A model generated the notes under the pieces. The model was not told where the DNA came from, made no database searches, and was given only the letters and a program-made list of their open reading frames with translations. The position numbers and the translations under genes were made by a program. From NCBI GenBank assembly GCA_018660505.1, contig JABJKE010000003.1, forward strand, positions 1 through 63,468: a DNA stretch of 63,468 nt. The letters run 5' to 3'. The DNA comes from Rhodobiaceae bacterium (lineage in GTDB: Bacteria > Pseudomonadota > Alphaproteobacteria > RS24). Position 1 is the first letter of the stretch. Every line of letters begins with the position of its first letter. Below are positions 17,820-25,942 of the stretch, in pieces.

Positions 17820-19052
17820 TTAGGCGTGTTCTAGGGTGAAATGCGACACATCAATCGAGCGTGTGGCAAAGCCTGCCTCGCAATAAGACAGATAATAGCG
17901 CCACATTTGCTTAAATCGCTTATCGAAGCCCAGCGCTTCAACCTCTGGCCAAACCGCGAGAAACTTCGTGTGCCATTCGGCCAAGGTGCGCGCGTAATCT
18001 TGCGCAAAACCCTCCCGATGGATGAGTTTGAGGCCGGCGGTATCAAATTCGGCATCCAATTTCTCCGGCGAGGGCAACATGCCACCCGGGAAAATATAGC
18101 GTTGGATAAAATCAGCTTTCTTGCGGTAGCTATCAAACCGCTCATTGGCAATGGTGATAATCTGCAAACCCGCCTTGCCGTTTGGTTTCAGCAGGTTTTT
18201 CACTTGCTCGAAATAGGTCGGCCAATAGCTTTCGCCCACCGCTTCAAACATTTCAATCGAGACAATCCGGTCGTATTTTTCGGTGACATCGCGGTAATCG
18301 CGGAATTGGAAGTCGACTTTATCGCTGAGGCTTGCGTCTTCTATGCGTTTCTCGGCATAGGCCAATTGTTCTTTCGAAATGGTGATGCCGGTGACTTTGC
18401 AGCCGATTTCGCTGGCCGCAAAAGCGGCAAAGCCGCCCCAACCGCAGCCGATTTCCAACACATGGTCGTCGGGGCCAATATTGGCGCTTTTGGCTAGGGC
18501 GCGATATTTCTCGTTTTGGGCGTCGCGCAGGCTTTGTTGGCTGTCGCGGAAGAGGGCGGAGGAATAGGTCATCGTGGTGTCGAGCCAGAGGCTGTAAAAC
18601 GCATTGCCAAGGTCATAATGGGCATGAATATTGCGCTTGGAGCCCTCGCGCGTATTCGGGCGCAGGCGATGAATAATTCGGTTTAAAAGATTGGTAAACT
18701 TATTCTTATCAATAGCTTGTGAAATATATGTCATGTTTTTGTTTAATAAGATAAGCAGCTTGCTTAAGTCCGGCGTGCTCCATTCACCGTCCATATAGCT
18801 TTCGGCAAACCCCATTGAGCCACTGCGCATCAGCCGCCGAAACAGCTTCATATCATGGACGTTCAAAATCGCCGCCCCCCCCCCTGCGGCGGTTGGCGTG
18901 CCGAAGTGCAAAACCTGTCCATCGGGTAATTCCACCTGCAATTGCCCTTGCGATAGATGTTTCAGCACCAGCGAAATCAGCCGCACAGACGCGGGCAGCC
19001 GCGGGTGGCTAGGGCTAAGCGGAACCCGATTTTCAGGGTTTGTTTTACTCAT
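17820..19052 (-). CDS. Cyclopropane-fatty-acid-synthase-like SAM methyltransferase (possible UfaM-type)
   Basis: 410 residues. The C-terminal two thirds is a CFA-synthase fold: HYDLGNAFY, SAM motif VLEIGCGWGGFA, TGITISKEQLAYA, MFEAVGESYWPTYF, KYIFPGG-like IQRYIFPGGMLPS. It acts on the double bond of membrane phospholipid acyl chains. Two residues that bind bicarbonate in E. coli Cfa are changed: Cys139 aligns with Ser165 (TYSSALF) and His266 with Ile299 (LQIITIA), while Glu239 is kept as Glu270. With the neighbouring DUF1365 and FAD genes this fits the methylase of furan-fatty-acid synthesis better than a housekeeping Cfa. Residues 57-59 are encoded by a run of ten G. Confidence 0.88.
   Translation of the reverse strand: MSKTNPENRVPLSPSHPRLPASVRLISLVLKHLSQGQLQVELPDGQVLHFGTPTAAGGGAAILNVHDMKLFRRLMRSGSMGFAESYMDGEWSTPDLSKLLILLNKNMTYISQAIDKNKFTNLLNRIIHRLRPNTREGSKRNIHAHYDLGNAFYSLWLDTTMTYSSALFRDSQQSLRDAQNEKYRALAKSANIGPDDHVLEIGCGWGGFAAFAASEIGCKVTGITISKEQLAYAEKRIEDASLSDKVDFQFRDYRDVTEKYDRIVSIEMFEAVGESYWPTYFEQVKNLLKPNGKAGLQIITIANERFDSYRKKADFIQRYIFPGGMLPSPEKLDAEFDTAGLKLIHREGFAQDYARTLAEWHTKFLAVWPEVEALGFDKRFKQMWRYYLSYCEAGFATRSIDVSHFTLEHA
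18875..18884 (-). repeat. Ten-G homopolymer inside the CFA-like gene
   Basis: A run of 10 C on the plus strand (10 G in the coding strand) encodes Gly57-Gly59 and the first base of Ala60 of the CFA-like protein. It is the longest G/C run I noticed. A slip of one base would shift the frame before the methyltransferase domain. It could be a phase-variable site, a plain mutational hot spot, or a place where the run length is mis-called. Confidence 0.85.
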
Positions 19053-19077
19053 TCCATCTCCAGCTAAATGTCGCTAC

Positions 19078-19872
19078 TTACGAATTACTATGTTTTTGTG
19101 TCGGCGGTTCGGGCCGTTTGATAAAGGGCACGCCTTTGAGAAATATTTTGGCAGCTTCGTAGTGAATTGCAACGATAACCTTCACGGTCATCAACGGATG
19201 GGTCAAAAAAGCGCGCAGGAGGGCGGCATCGGTAAGCGGTTTTTTTTGCCCCGAAAAACTCGCCACCAATAGCGGTTTATCGTCTTGGGTCTCGCGAATA
19301 ACCATCCGCAGGCGCTCGTTCGGTGCGGCTGTCGAAAAATGATAGCGCGCCTGCATCCCCATAAAAGGCGAGACATGCAGCCGTTTATCGCGGCAATGCA
19401 AGGTGAGCGTGTCGCGTGATTGGCCGTGCAGGGGCACCACATATGTGTGGTCATCGCCAAATGTATTGCGCACTTCATATATCATGGCGCTAATCTGGCC
19501 GCCCTCGAAGCAATAATAAACCGTCAGCGGATTGAAAGCGAAACCGAACATGCGCGGATAACATAAAATGTAAATTTCGTCCGCTGGGCGGGTTTTGGCC
19601 TCGGCCAAAAGGGCGTTTAAATAGGGTTTTAATTTCGAGCCATCTTGGGGCCCATGGTCGCGGGTTCGCACGCAAAACAAGTTCCACCGATTGACCGAAA
19701 GCAGTCTCAACCCCAAGCGATTGTTATCCAAATCATCGACGTTGAGATAGGCGGAGAAAACGCGATAGCCGAAACGATGGGTTTTGGGCTGATAACGGGC
19801 ATGGCGAACGGCGCCGACGTAAAGCGCGCTCGATTGCCCAGAAGGGGCGCGCTGTTTGGCGCGTTGCGACAT
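19078..19872 (-). CDS. DUF1365 protein (furan-fatty-acid pathway type)
   Basis: 264 residues. DUF1365 landmarks: ALYVGAVRHARYQPKTHRFG at the N-terminus, ILCYPRMFGFAFNPLTVYYC, and KRLHVSPFMGM; the C-terminus continues LTHPLMTVKVIVAIHYEAAK. The homologue in Rhodobacter (RSP1091) is a sigma-E target needed with its FAD partner for ChrR turnover, and the pair is linked to furan fatty acid formation (UfaD/UfaO; which is which I do not assert). The gene starts on the last base of the FAD gene's stop codon (TAATG), so translation is coupled. Confidence 0.85.
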   Translation of the reverse strand: MSQRAKQRAPSGQSSALYVGAVRHARYQPKTHRFGYRVFSAYLNVDDLDNNRLGLRLLSVNRWNLFCVRTRDHGPQDGSKLKPYLNALLAEAKTRPADEIYILCYPRMFGFAFNPLTVYYCFEGGQISAMIYEVRNTFGDDHTYVVPLHGQSRDTLTLHCRDKRLHVSPFMGMQARYHFSTAAPNERLRMVIRETQDDKPLLVASFSGQKKPLTDAALLRAFLTHPLMTVKVIVAIHYEAAKIFLKGVPFIKRPEPPTQKHSNS

Positions 19873-21167
19873 TACTCCGCCGCCCTCGGGCTGCTATCCG
19901 CTGATTGGCCTTGTGCCTTATGTTTGGCTTCTATGGCCTCAACGACGCGCAAGGCCGACTGCAAGCCATCTTCATGAAAGCCATAACCGGCCCAAGCGCC
20001 GCAAAACCAAGCCTTATGACTGCCTTGCACCTGCGGCAGGGCTTCTTGGGCTTGCAGGGCGCCCGCATCAAATTGTGGGTGATCATAGACGTAATGGCCA
20101 AATGTTTTATCGGCAGCGGGCGGCCTTGGCGGGTTGAGCGTTACAAAAACCGGATAGCGATAGTCGAGGTTTTGCAGGCGGTTCATCCAATAGCTGACGG
20201 TCATGGCTTGGCTATGGTCGCCTTTTTGGGTCAGGTAATTCCACGCCGACCAAGTGATTTTGCGTTTCGGCATCAGGCGCTCGTCGCAATGCAGATAGAC
20301 ATCATTGGGCAAATAGCGCACGCGGCCTAGAAGGCTGGCTTCGTCTGGCGTCGGGTCTTTTAAAATCGCCATGGCTTGGTCGCTATGGCAGGCGAAAATC
20401 ACTTCGTCGAAATGGCGAATATCGCCATTGACCACCAAGGCGACGCCGTTTTCGGTTCGGCGCACTTCGCTGACTTCGGCATTTAGGTGCAATTTATCTT
20501 GAAAGCTGGCGGTGATTTTTTTGACATATTCCCGACTGCCCCCCGAAACCGTGCGCCATTGCGGACGATCGCGATTGATCAGGCGATGATTATAGAAAAA
20601 CTGCAAAAAGCTGCGGGCTGGAAAATCCATAATCTCATCGGCTGGCGTCGACCAAATGGCGGCGCCCATGGGCAGCAAATACCGCCGAATAAAGACTTTG
20701 CTCAAGCGATTGCGTTTCAGCCACTGGCCCAGACTTTCATCGCCCAAAGTGCCTGCCTCATGGTCGCGGGCGGCGCATTTGTTAAACTTAAAAATGCCGC
20801 GCAACATCAGCCAGAATAGCGGATTTACATAATTCCGCTTTTGCGCGAACACAGCTTTGAGAGACTGGCCCGACCATTCAAAACGGCCTTTATCGGCAGA
20901 GAAAGCAAAACTCATATCGCTGGCTTCAGTGGCGACATTCAGCTCGTCGAACAGCGCGATGAGGCCGGGGTAATTGAGCTCATTGTAAACGATAAACCCG
21001 GTGTCGACGCTCATCCAATCGCCGTTGCCCGTGGGGTCGATATCTTTGGTGGCGCTATGGCCGCCAGCGCGGTCGCGTTTTTCAAACACGCTCACATCAT
21101 GCGCGCGCGATAATTTATAGGCGGCGACATTGCCAGATATTCCGGAGCCGATAATGGCAATTTTCAT
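19872..21167 (-). CDS. FAD-dependent amine-oxidase-family protein (fatty-acid desaturase candidate)
   Basis: 431 residues. The N-terminal dinucleotide motif IGSGISGNVAAY is followed by an acidic end of strand 2 (VSVFEKRDRAGGHS); later GSREYVKKI and the C-terminal FAD contact FCGAWAGYGFHEDGLQSALR are seen. It belongs to the flavin amine oxidase/phytoene-desaturase-like group, equivalent to Rhodobacter RSP1090, and always travels with DUF1365. A role in desaturating a methylated acyl chain during furan-fatty-acid synthesis fits the family and the neighbours, but is inferred. The gene lies 49 bp after photolyase. Confidence 0.87.
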   Translation of the reverse strand: MKIAIIGSGISGNVAAYKLSRAHDVSVFEKRDRAGGHSATKDIDPTGNGDWMSVDTGFIVYNELNYPGLIALFDELNVATEASDMSFAFSADKGRFEWSGQSLKAVFAQKRNYVNPLFWLMLRGIFKFNKCAARDHEAGTLGDESLGQWLKRNRLSKVFIRRYLLPMGAAIWSTPADEIMDFPARSFLQFFYNHRLINRDRPQWRTVSGGSREYVKKITASFQDKLHLNAEVSEVRRTENGVALVVNGDIRHFDEVIFACHSDQAMAILKDPTPDEASLLGRVRYLPNDVYLHCDERLMPKRKITWSAWNYLTQKGDHSQAMTVSYWMNRLQNLDYRYPVFVTLNPPRPPAADKTFGHYVYDHPQFDAGALQAQEALPQVQGSHKAWFCGAWAGYGFHEDGLQSALRVVEAIEAKHKAQGQSADSSPRAAE

Positions 21168-21216
21168 GGGGGCTACTCTTTACTCAACAAAACGAAATGG
21201 ACCTCAAGGGGCCCGT

Positions 21217-22668
21217 TTACAAAGATTTAAAACTGTCTAACGCGCGGGCGCGCGCAAATTCATGGTTTACAATAGGGGCCGGGTAGCTCTTGCCAAGTGT
21301 TATTTGCTCGCTCTCGAGGATATCGGCTTTTGCCGTCCAAGGTGCAAATAAGCTCTTGCCAGATAGCGGTTGCAACTCAGGGCAATAGGTTTTGGTGTAA
21401 ACCCCCGCTTTATCGAATTTCGGGCCCTGCAAAATAGGGTTGAAAATACGAAAATAAGGTGCGGCATCGGCGCCACACCCGGCCACCCATTGCCAGCTGG
21501 CGGTATTATTGGCGGGATCGGCATCGGCCAAACACTGCCAAAACCATTTTTCGCCTTCGCGCCAATCGATGAGCAAATGTTTGATGAGAAAGCTCGCGGC
21601 AATCATCCGAACCCGATTGTGCATAAAGCCCGTGCGGCGCAATTCGCGCATGCCCGCATCGACAATCGGATAGCCGGTCTCGCCGCGTTTCCAGCTTTCC
21701 AAATCATCTGGCGCGTCGCGCCACGGAAAGGCCTCGAATTTTTCGACCAAACAAGTGTCGCGGATTTGCGGATTATGAAACATCAACTGATAGGCAAATT
21801 CACGCCAGCCAATCTCGGCCAAAAATTTATCGCCATCGGAAACCGCAAGGGCGCCGGATTTTTGACTTGCCAAAGTGGCGGCCACAATGCGCCGTGGGCT
21901 GATTTCGCCCCAGCGCAAATGCGGGCTCAGGCGCGATGTCGCAGGCTCGGCCGGCAGGTTGCGGCGTTCGTCATAGCCGGTAATGTTTTGCGCCAGAAAC
22001 AAATCCAAAGCCGCCCGCGCCCCCGCTTCGCCAGGTTTCCAAGCGCCCAGCAAATCTGCTTGCTGCGGCGCGGCCGCTTGTGGCAGGGGCGCTGATTTCG
22101 GCCAGCTTTCGGGTGCTGGAAAAGATGGCGGGGCGTTCCATAAATGATGGTCGAGGCCGCGCGCGCGGCAGGCGCGCCAAAATGGGGTGAAGACTTTAAA
22201 CGGGCCGCCGGTTGATTTGGCGGTTATCTCCCAAGGCTCGAAAAGCAAATGGGCGTTAAAGCTTTCGGCCAAAAGGCCGCGCTGTTTTAATGCTTCTTTG
22301 ATGGCGGTATCGCGCGCCACATCCGATGCTTCATATTGCCGATTCCAATATACCCCACAGGCCGAAGTTTCCTCGAGCAAAGCGTCCAATATTTTCGCTG
22401 GCGGGCCAGAGCGATAAATCAATTGGCTGCCGCGCGCGCGCAAATCTGCATCCAGTTTGGCCAGTGATTGGTCGCGCCACCACATGGACATTGCTCCAGC
22501 AGCGCGGGCCCCAGACAAAGTGTCGGTTGCCTCGTCATCGATAAATACGGCGATAATCGGGGCTTTTAATTGCACAGCGGCTTCGAGGGCAGGGTTATCG
22601 TCCAGCCGCAAGTCTTGGCGAAGCCAAACCAGAATAGGGGAAACGGAACTCATACTCGACACGCGCAT
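21217..22668 (-). CDS. phr: Deoxyribodipyrimidine photolyase (class I cryptochrome/photolyase family)
   Basis: About 483 residues from ATG 22668; AGGAG lies only one base upstream, so ATG 22653 (MSSVSP) is an alternative. The N-terminal antenna domain starts PILVWLRQDLRLDDNPAL. The FAD domain shows RLSPHLRWGEISPR, EIGWREFAYQLM, GYPIVDAGMRELRRTGFMHN and CGADAAPYFRIFNP, all typical of class I CPD photolyases. It repairs UV pyrimidine dimers using blue light. It leads the minus-strand set FAD protein, DUF1365 and CFA-like protein. A photolyase is a standard sigma-E/ChrR target in related bacteria. Four 11-bp repeats sit 75-120 bp upstream. Confidence 0.94.
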   Translation of the reverse strand: MRVSSMSSVSPILVWLRQDLRLDDNPALEAAVQLKAPIIAVFIDDEATDTLSGARAAGAMSMWWRDQSLAKLDADLRARGSQLIYRSGPPAKILDALLEETSACGVYWNRQYEASDVARDTAIKEALKQRGLLAESFNAHLLFEPWEITAKSTGGPFKVFTPFWRACRARGLDHHLWNAPPSFPAPESWPKSAPLPQAAAPQQADLLGAWKPGEAGARAALDLFLAQNITGYDERRNLPAEPATSRLSPHLRWGEISPRRIVAATLASQKSGALAVSDGDKFLAEIGWREFAYQLMFHNPQIRDTCLVEKFEAFPWRDAPDDLESWKRGETGYPIVDAGMRELRRTGFMHNRVRMIAASFLIKHLLIDWREGEKWFWQCLADADPANNTASWQWVAGCGADAAPYFRIFNPILQGPKFDKAGVYTKTYCPELQPLSGKSLFAPWTAKADILESEQITLGKSYPAPIVNHEFARARALDSFKSL

Positions 22669-22742
22669 ACTCCTGTTAGAGCGATCCTCAGTCCTCTTAA
22701 TATGGCGCGATTTGTCGGTTTGGCGAGAGCTTTTGTTGCCTA

Positions 22743-22786
22743 CCCAGATAGGGCCCAGATAATGCCCAGATAGGGCCCAGATAATG
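22743..22786. repeat. Two tandem 22-bp repeats (four 11-bp units) upstream of photolyase
   Basis: The 22-bp unit 22743-22764 is repeated exactly at 22765-22786. Each unit is itself two 11-mers, CCCAGATAGGG and CCCAGATAATG. In the photolyase direction this places TATCTGGG four times at 11-bp steps, about one DNA turn, ending roughly 75 bp before the start codon. A cooperative regulator site is plausible; the binding protein is unknown. Confidence 0.85.
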
Positions 22787-22873
22787 TGAAGCAGGCAAAC
22801 AAAGGGCCGTAAAACCAATGTTTCGACGGGTTTAGGATTTCACTGTGATGTCGGTGTAAAATTCGGCTAAAGG

Positions 22874-22949
22874 TGGCTCCCCGGGCCGGACTCGAACCAG
22901 CGACCGAACGGTTAACAGCCGTTTGCTCTACCAACTGAGCTACCGGGGA
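22874..22949 (-). tRNA. tRNA-Asn (anticodon GTT)
   Basis: Complete cloverleaf on the minus strand. The acceptor stem is TCCCCGG/CCGGGGA, the D arm contains GCTCAGTTGGTAGAGC, the anticodon stem-loop ACGGCTGTTAACCGT gives GTT, and the T arm is GCTGG-TTCGAGT-CCGGC. The CCA end is encoded. It is 66 bp downstream of tRNA-Cys and probably shares its transcript. Confidence 0.96.
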
Positions 22950-23015
22950 ATAACCTTTAGCGACAGGGATATAACAGAGCTTTGCCCAAAGGCCAAGGTG
23001 AAAAACCCCAAATTG

Positions 23016-23089
23016 TGGAGGCCACGCCCGGAATCGAACCGGGGTACACGGCTTTGCAGGCCGCTGCGTCACCACTCCGCCACGTGGCC
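23016..23089 (-). tRNA. tRNA-Cys (anticodon GCA)
   Basis: Cloverleaf on the minus strand: acceptor GGCCACG/CGTGGCC, short D arm, anticodon stem-loop CGGCCTGCAAAGCCG with anticodon GCA, T arm CCCGG-TTCGATT-CCGGG, discriminator T and encoded CCA. It is the first gene of a two-tRNA unit with tRNA-Asn. Confidence 0.96.
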
Positions 23090-23126
23090 CGTGGATGCTA
23101 CAAACTGCAGCAGGTGAACGAGGCTG

Positions 23127-23154
23127 TTTATAAATGGCTTGGCCGCGAGTGCAA
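23127..23154 (-). promoter_or_regulatory. Promoter of the tRNA-Cys/tRNA-Asn unit
   Basis: On the minus strand, TTGCAC (23154-23149) and TATAAA (23132-23127) are 16 bp apart, and the -10 box lies 38 bp before the first base of tRNA-Cys. This fits a housekeeping sigma-70 promoter for a stable RNA unit. Confidence 0.55.
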
Positions 23155-23228
23155 CTGGTTTTTAAACCCCGCCCCCAAGCGCGCCCGTCAAGGCGCCTAA
23201 ATAAGCCGACGATAGCCCCTCAAACCGA

Positions 23229-23257
23229 TTGTCAAACCGCCTGACGCCCCGTATATA
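23229..23257 (+). promoter_or_regulatory. Sigma-70 promoter for the pcm-like/tolC genes
   Basis: TTGTCA (23229-23234) and TATATA (23252-23257) are separated by exactly 17 bp and lie about 45 bp before the methyltransferase start. This is one of the best consensus-like promoters in the window. Confidence 0.6.
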
Positions 23258-23300
23258 CAAAGGCACGTAACCCCAATTTAGTTCAGCTAAGGAAGCGACC

Positions 23301-23984
23301 ATGGCTACGATGCAATTAGACGATGATATTGGCGCCCAAGCTCGGTTTAATATGGTCGAATGCCAAATTAAACCCGGCGGCGTTCGGGACTATCGCTTAA
23401 CCCTGCATCTCAGCCGCTTGCCCCGCGAGGCCTTTGTCAGCAGCGAGCTGCGCGACTTGGCCTATGCCGATTTAGAAATCGAATGCCTAGCGGGCGAGAC
23501 CAGCCGCCATTTACTTACCCCGACGGCCTTTGCGCGTTTGGCCGAATTGGCCGATGTGCAAGCCGAAGATGTGGTTTTAGATATTGCTGGTGGCACAGGC
23601 TATTCGGCCGCGGTTTTGGCCGGGCTGGCCAGCACGGTGATTGCCTTGGAAGCGGAAGAGGCCTTGGGCGAGAAAGCCAGCGAGATATGGCAACAGCTGG
23701 GCATTGATAATGCGGTGGCGGTCAGCGGCGCGCTGGTAGACGGGCAGGCCAAACAGGGGCCGTTCGATGTGATTTTGATAAATGGCTGTATCGCCCAATT
23801 GCCAGAGGCTTTATTGGCCCAATTGACGCAAGGCGGACGATTGGTTTGTGTGCAATGGGTTGACGGCGCCAGCAAAGCGCATATTTACCGTCGTATGGGT
23901 GACAGTTTTGCGAGCCAAGCTGCGTTTGATTTGTCAGCGCCGCGTCTCGCTAGTTTTGATCCGGCACCCGTATTTGAATTTTAA
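23301..23984 (+). CDS. Protein-L-isoaspartate O-methyltransferase-like protein
   Basis: 227 residues. It has the Pcm-type arrangement: N-terminal ARFNMVECQIKPGGVRD, then LTPTAFARLAELADVQAEDV, then the SAM motif VLDIAGGTGYSAAVLAGL, and later PFDVILINGCIAQLPEALLAQ. The usual Pcm active-site segment is only partly matched, as in the tolC-linked group of alphaproteobacteria, so activity on isoaspartyl residues is not certain. AGGA precedes the ATG. tolC follows 51 bp later, a conserved pair in this class. Confidence 0.8.
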   Translation: MATMQLDDDIGAQARFNMVECQIKPGGVRDYRLTLHLSRLPREAFVSSELRDLAYADLEIECLAGETSRHLLTPTAFARLAELADVQAEDVVLDIAGGTGYSAAVLAGLASTVIALEAEEALGEKASEIWQQLGIDNAVAVSGALVDGQAKQGPFDVILINGCIAQLPEALLAQLTQGGRLVCVQWVDGASKAHIYRRMGDSFASQAAFDLSAPRLASFDPAPVFEF

Positions 23985-24035
23985 CGAGACCGGAAAGCGC
24001 CTTTGGCGTAGGCTTGAATCAGGCGAGAAAAAGAT

Positions 24036-25403
24036 ATGAAAATAAAAAATCAAACCCTCCTCATGGCTCTAGCGATAACTCTGGCTATACCCCTGTCTAT
24101 GCCGATCGGCGGCTTATCGGCGCAAGCGGAAACCCTGGAAGGGGCTTTGTCGCAGACGCTGGCGCGCAACCCGTCTTTGTCTTCCGCGCGGTCTAATTAT
24201 GAAGCCCAATATTTGTCTCAATTCATTACCATGGCGGATATGTTGCCGCAGGTGACGGCTTTTGTCAGCGAAACGCGTAGCGACACGGATGCGAAAAACG
24301 CCTATTCGAAAGCCCGAGTCAATTCGATGAACCAACCAATGTATGAAACGGATTTGCTGGATAGCGATAGCTACGGTTTGCAACTGACGCAGCAATTATT
24401 CACCAGCGGTAGAAACCTCAATGCGTTTCGCGCCAAGCGGGCCGAAATTCGGTCCGAAGAAGCCAATTTAATATCGGTCGAACAGCAAATATTGCTGGCC
24501 TCTATCTCGGCCTATCTCGATGTCTTGCAAGCGCAATCGGTATTAGATTTGCGCGAAAAAAATGTCACCGTTTTGGAAAACCAATTATCGGCCGTCAAAG
24601 ACCGCTTCAGCGTGGGCGTGGTGACGCGCACAGATGTGGCGCAATCCGAAGCCGCCGTTGCCGGCGCCTTGACGCAGCGGTTAATCGCCCAAAGCTCGCT
24701 GCAAGCGGCGCGCGCGGTGTACCGCGAAGTCATTGGTATCGAAGCTTCTAATTTGGTCAAACCCACTAAATTGCCACGCTTGCCGCGCACGTTAGACCGC
24801 GCCATTAGCATCGCGCGCAAAGAGAGCCCGGGCCTCAAATCGGCGCAAGAACTGGCAACCTCCGGTCGGTTTAATAGCCTCAGCACCATCGGCAGCGCTT
24901 TGCCGAGCGTTGATTTAACCGGTAGTTATACGCGCACGGAAAACCCCAATGGGGCGAAGCAAGTGGATATTGATACGCTCAGCGTGCAAGTGCGTTTGAA
25001 CGTGCCGCTGTTTCGCGGTGGCCGCTCGGTGGCCGCTATTTATGGCGCCCGCGATTACAATAGCGCTTTGAAAAGCAATGTTCACGTCGCCTCCAATACG
25101 GTTGAGCGCGAAGTGATTGTGGCTTGGCATAATGTGGCCTCCACCAAATCGTCGATTGGCGCCAACCAGCAGCAAATCAAAGCCGCCGAATTGGCCCTCG
25201 AGGGCGTGCGGCAAGAAAACCGACTTGGCACGCGCACCAATTTAGATGTGCTAAATGCCGAGCAATTGCTGCTCGACGCCAAAGTCGCTTTGGTGCAGGC
25301 CGAGCGCAATCAATATGTTGCGGCGTATAATCTATTGTCGACCATGGGTCGATTGACGGCCAAGCGGCTGCGTATTGAGCCCGCCGAAGTGGCGTCGCGT
25401 TAA
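24036..25403 (+). CDS. tolC: TolC-family outer-membrane efflux channel
   Basis: 455 residues. A signal peptide of about 32 residues (ending LSAQA) is followed by two repeated outer-membrane-efflux (OEP) halves: ETLEGALSQTLARNPSLSSA to about residue 210, and again ISIARKESPGLKSAQEL to the end. Long helical stretches such as TRTDVAQSEAAVAGALTQR and GTRTNLDVLNAEQLLLDA form the periplasmic tunnel. It would serve as exit duct for type I secretion and RND pumps; no partner pump is in the window. Confidence 0.93.
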   Translation: MKIKNQTLLMALAITLAIPLSMPIGGLSAQAETLEGALSQTLARNPSLSSARSNYEAQYLSQFITMADMLPQVTAFVSETRSDTDAKNAYSKARVNSMNQPMYETDLLDSDSYGLQLTQQLFTSGRNLNAFRAKRAEIRSEEANLISVEQQILLASISAYLDVLQAQSVLDLREKNVTVLENQLSAVKDRFSVGVVTRTDVAQSEAAVAGALTQRLIAQSSLQAARAVYREVIGIEASNLVKPTKLPRLPRTLDRAISIARKESPGLKSAQELATSGRFNSLSTIGSALPSVDLTGSYTRTENPNGAKQVDIDTLSVQVRLNVPLFRGGRSVAAIYGARDYNSALKSNVHVASNTVEREVIVAWHNVASTKSSIGANQQQIKAAELALEGVRQENRLGTRTNLDVLNAEQLLLDAKVALVQAERNQYVAAYNLLSTMGRLTAKRLRIEPAEVASR

Positions 25404-25491
25404 CCATTATTTGTTGTGTATCGCCCTAAGTACCCATGGGTAGTTTGCGTTTCCTGAAATTGGGGTCGTAAGACATTGGGATAATAGGACG

Positions 25492-25824
25492 ATGAGCACA
25501 ACCAACGAAAAAGACGCAAATTCACAAGATGAGGTTATCCTCGCCATTCGCAAAATTATCGAGGCCGAGCAGGCGTTGATGTCGGATGGCGAAGAATTGC
25601 ATGAGGCTTCCGACGCCGTGCAATCGCGCATCGAAGCGGCGCTGCATCGATTGGCCGGCGGCGGCGGCCCAGAACATGCGCCAACCGTCTTAGAAGCGCT
25701 TATTCTCGAGCGCCTAGACCCTGTGTTAAATCAATGGATGGCGCAGTCTATGGCACCGATGGTGGAACGCATTCTGCGCGAAGAAATACGCGCGTTGATG
25801 CTCAAAAGCTTGCAAGATTCTTAA
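25492..25824 (+). CDS. Short PopZ/DUF2497-family polar organiser
   Basis: 110 residues. The N-terminal helix DEVILAIRKIIEAEQ and the C-terminal helices LERLDPVLNQWMAQSMAPMV and ERILREEIRALM match the two conserved ends of PopZ, which forms polar networks that anchor ParB and cell-cycle regulators in Caulobacter. The proline-rich acidic spacer of Caulobacter PopZ (177 residues) is nearly missing here, leaving a short Gly-rich link. The position between tolC and valS is the usual one in this class. AGGA precedes the ATG. Confidence 0.82.
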   Translation: MSTTNEKDANSQDEVILAIRKIIEAEQALMSDGEELHEASDAVQSRIEAALHRLAGGGGPEHAPTVLEALILERLDPVLNQWMAQSMAPMVERILREEIRALMLKSLQDS

Positions 25825-25942
25825 ACCCATTGATGGATATAAGGCGCGGGCCACCCTTGAGGTTTGGGGCGGCTTGGTGTAACTCCAAATAGCAGATTGT
25901 TTGCTGCTTTCCCTGACGTGCCTTGATAAGAGTTTTGCCTTT

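Noticed and set aside
25431-25442. Perfect 12-bp palindrome TACCCATGGGTA between tolC and popZ
   Set aside because: About fifteen perfect 12-bp palindromes are expected by chance in a window of this size; no second copy or matching regulator was seen.
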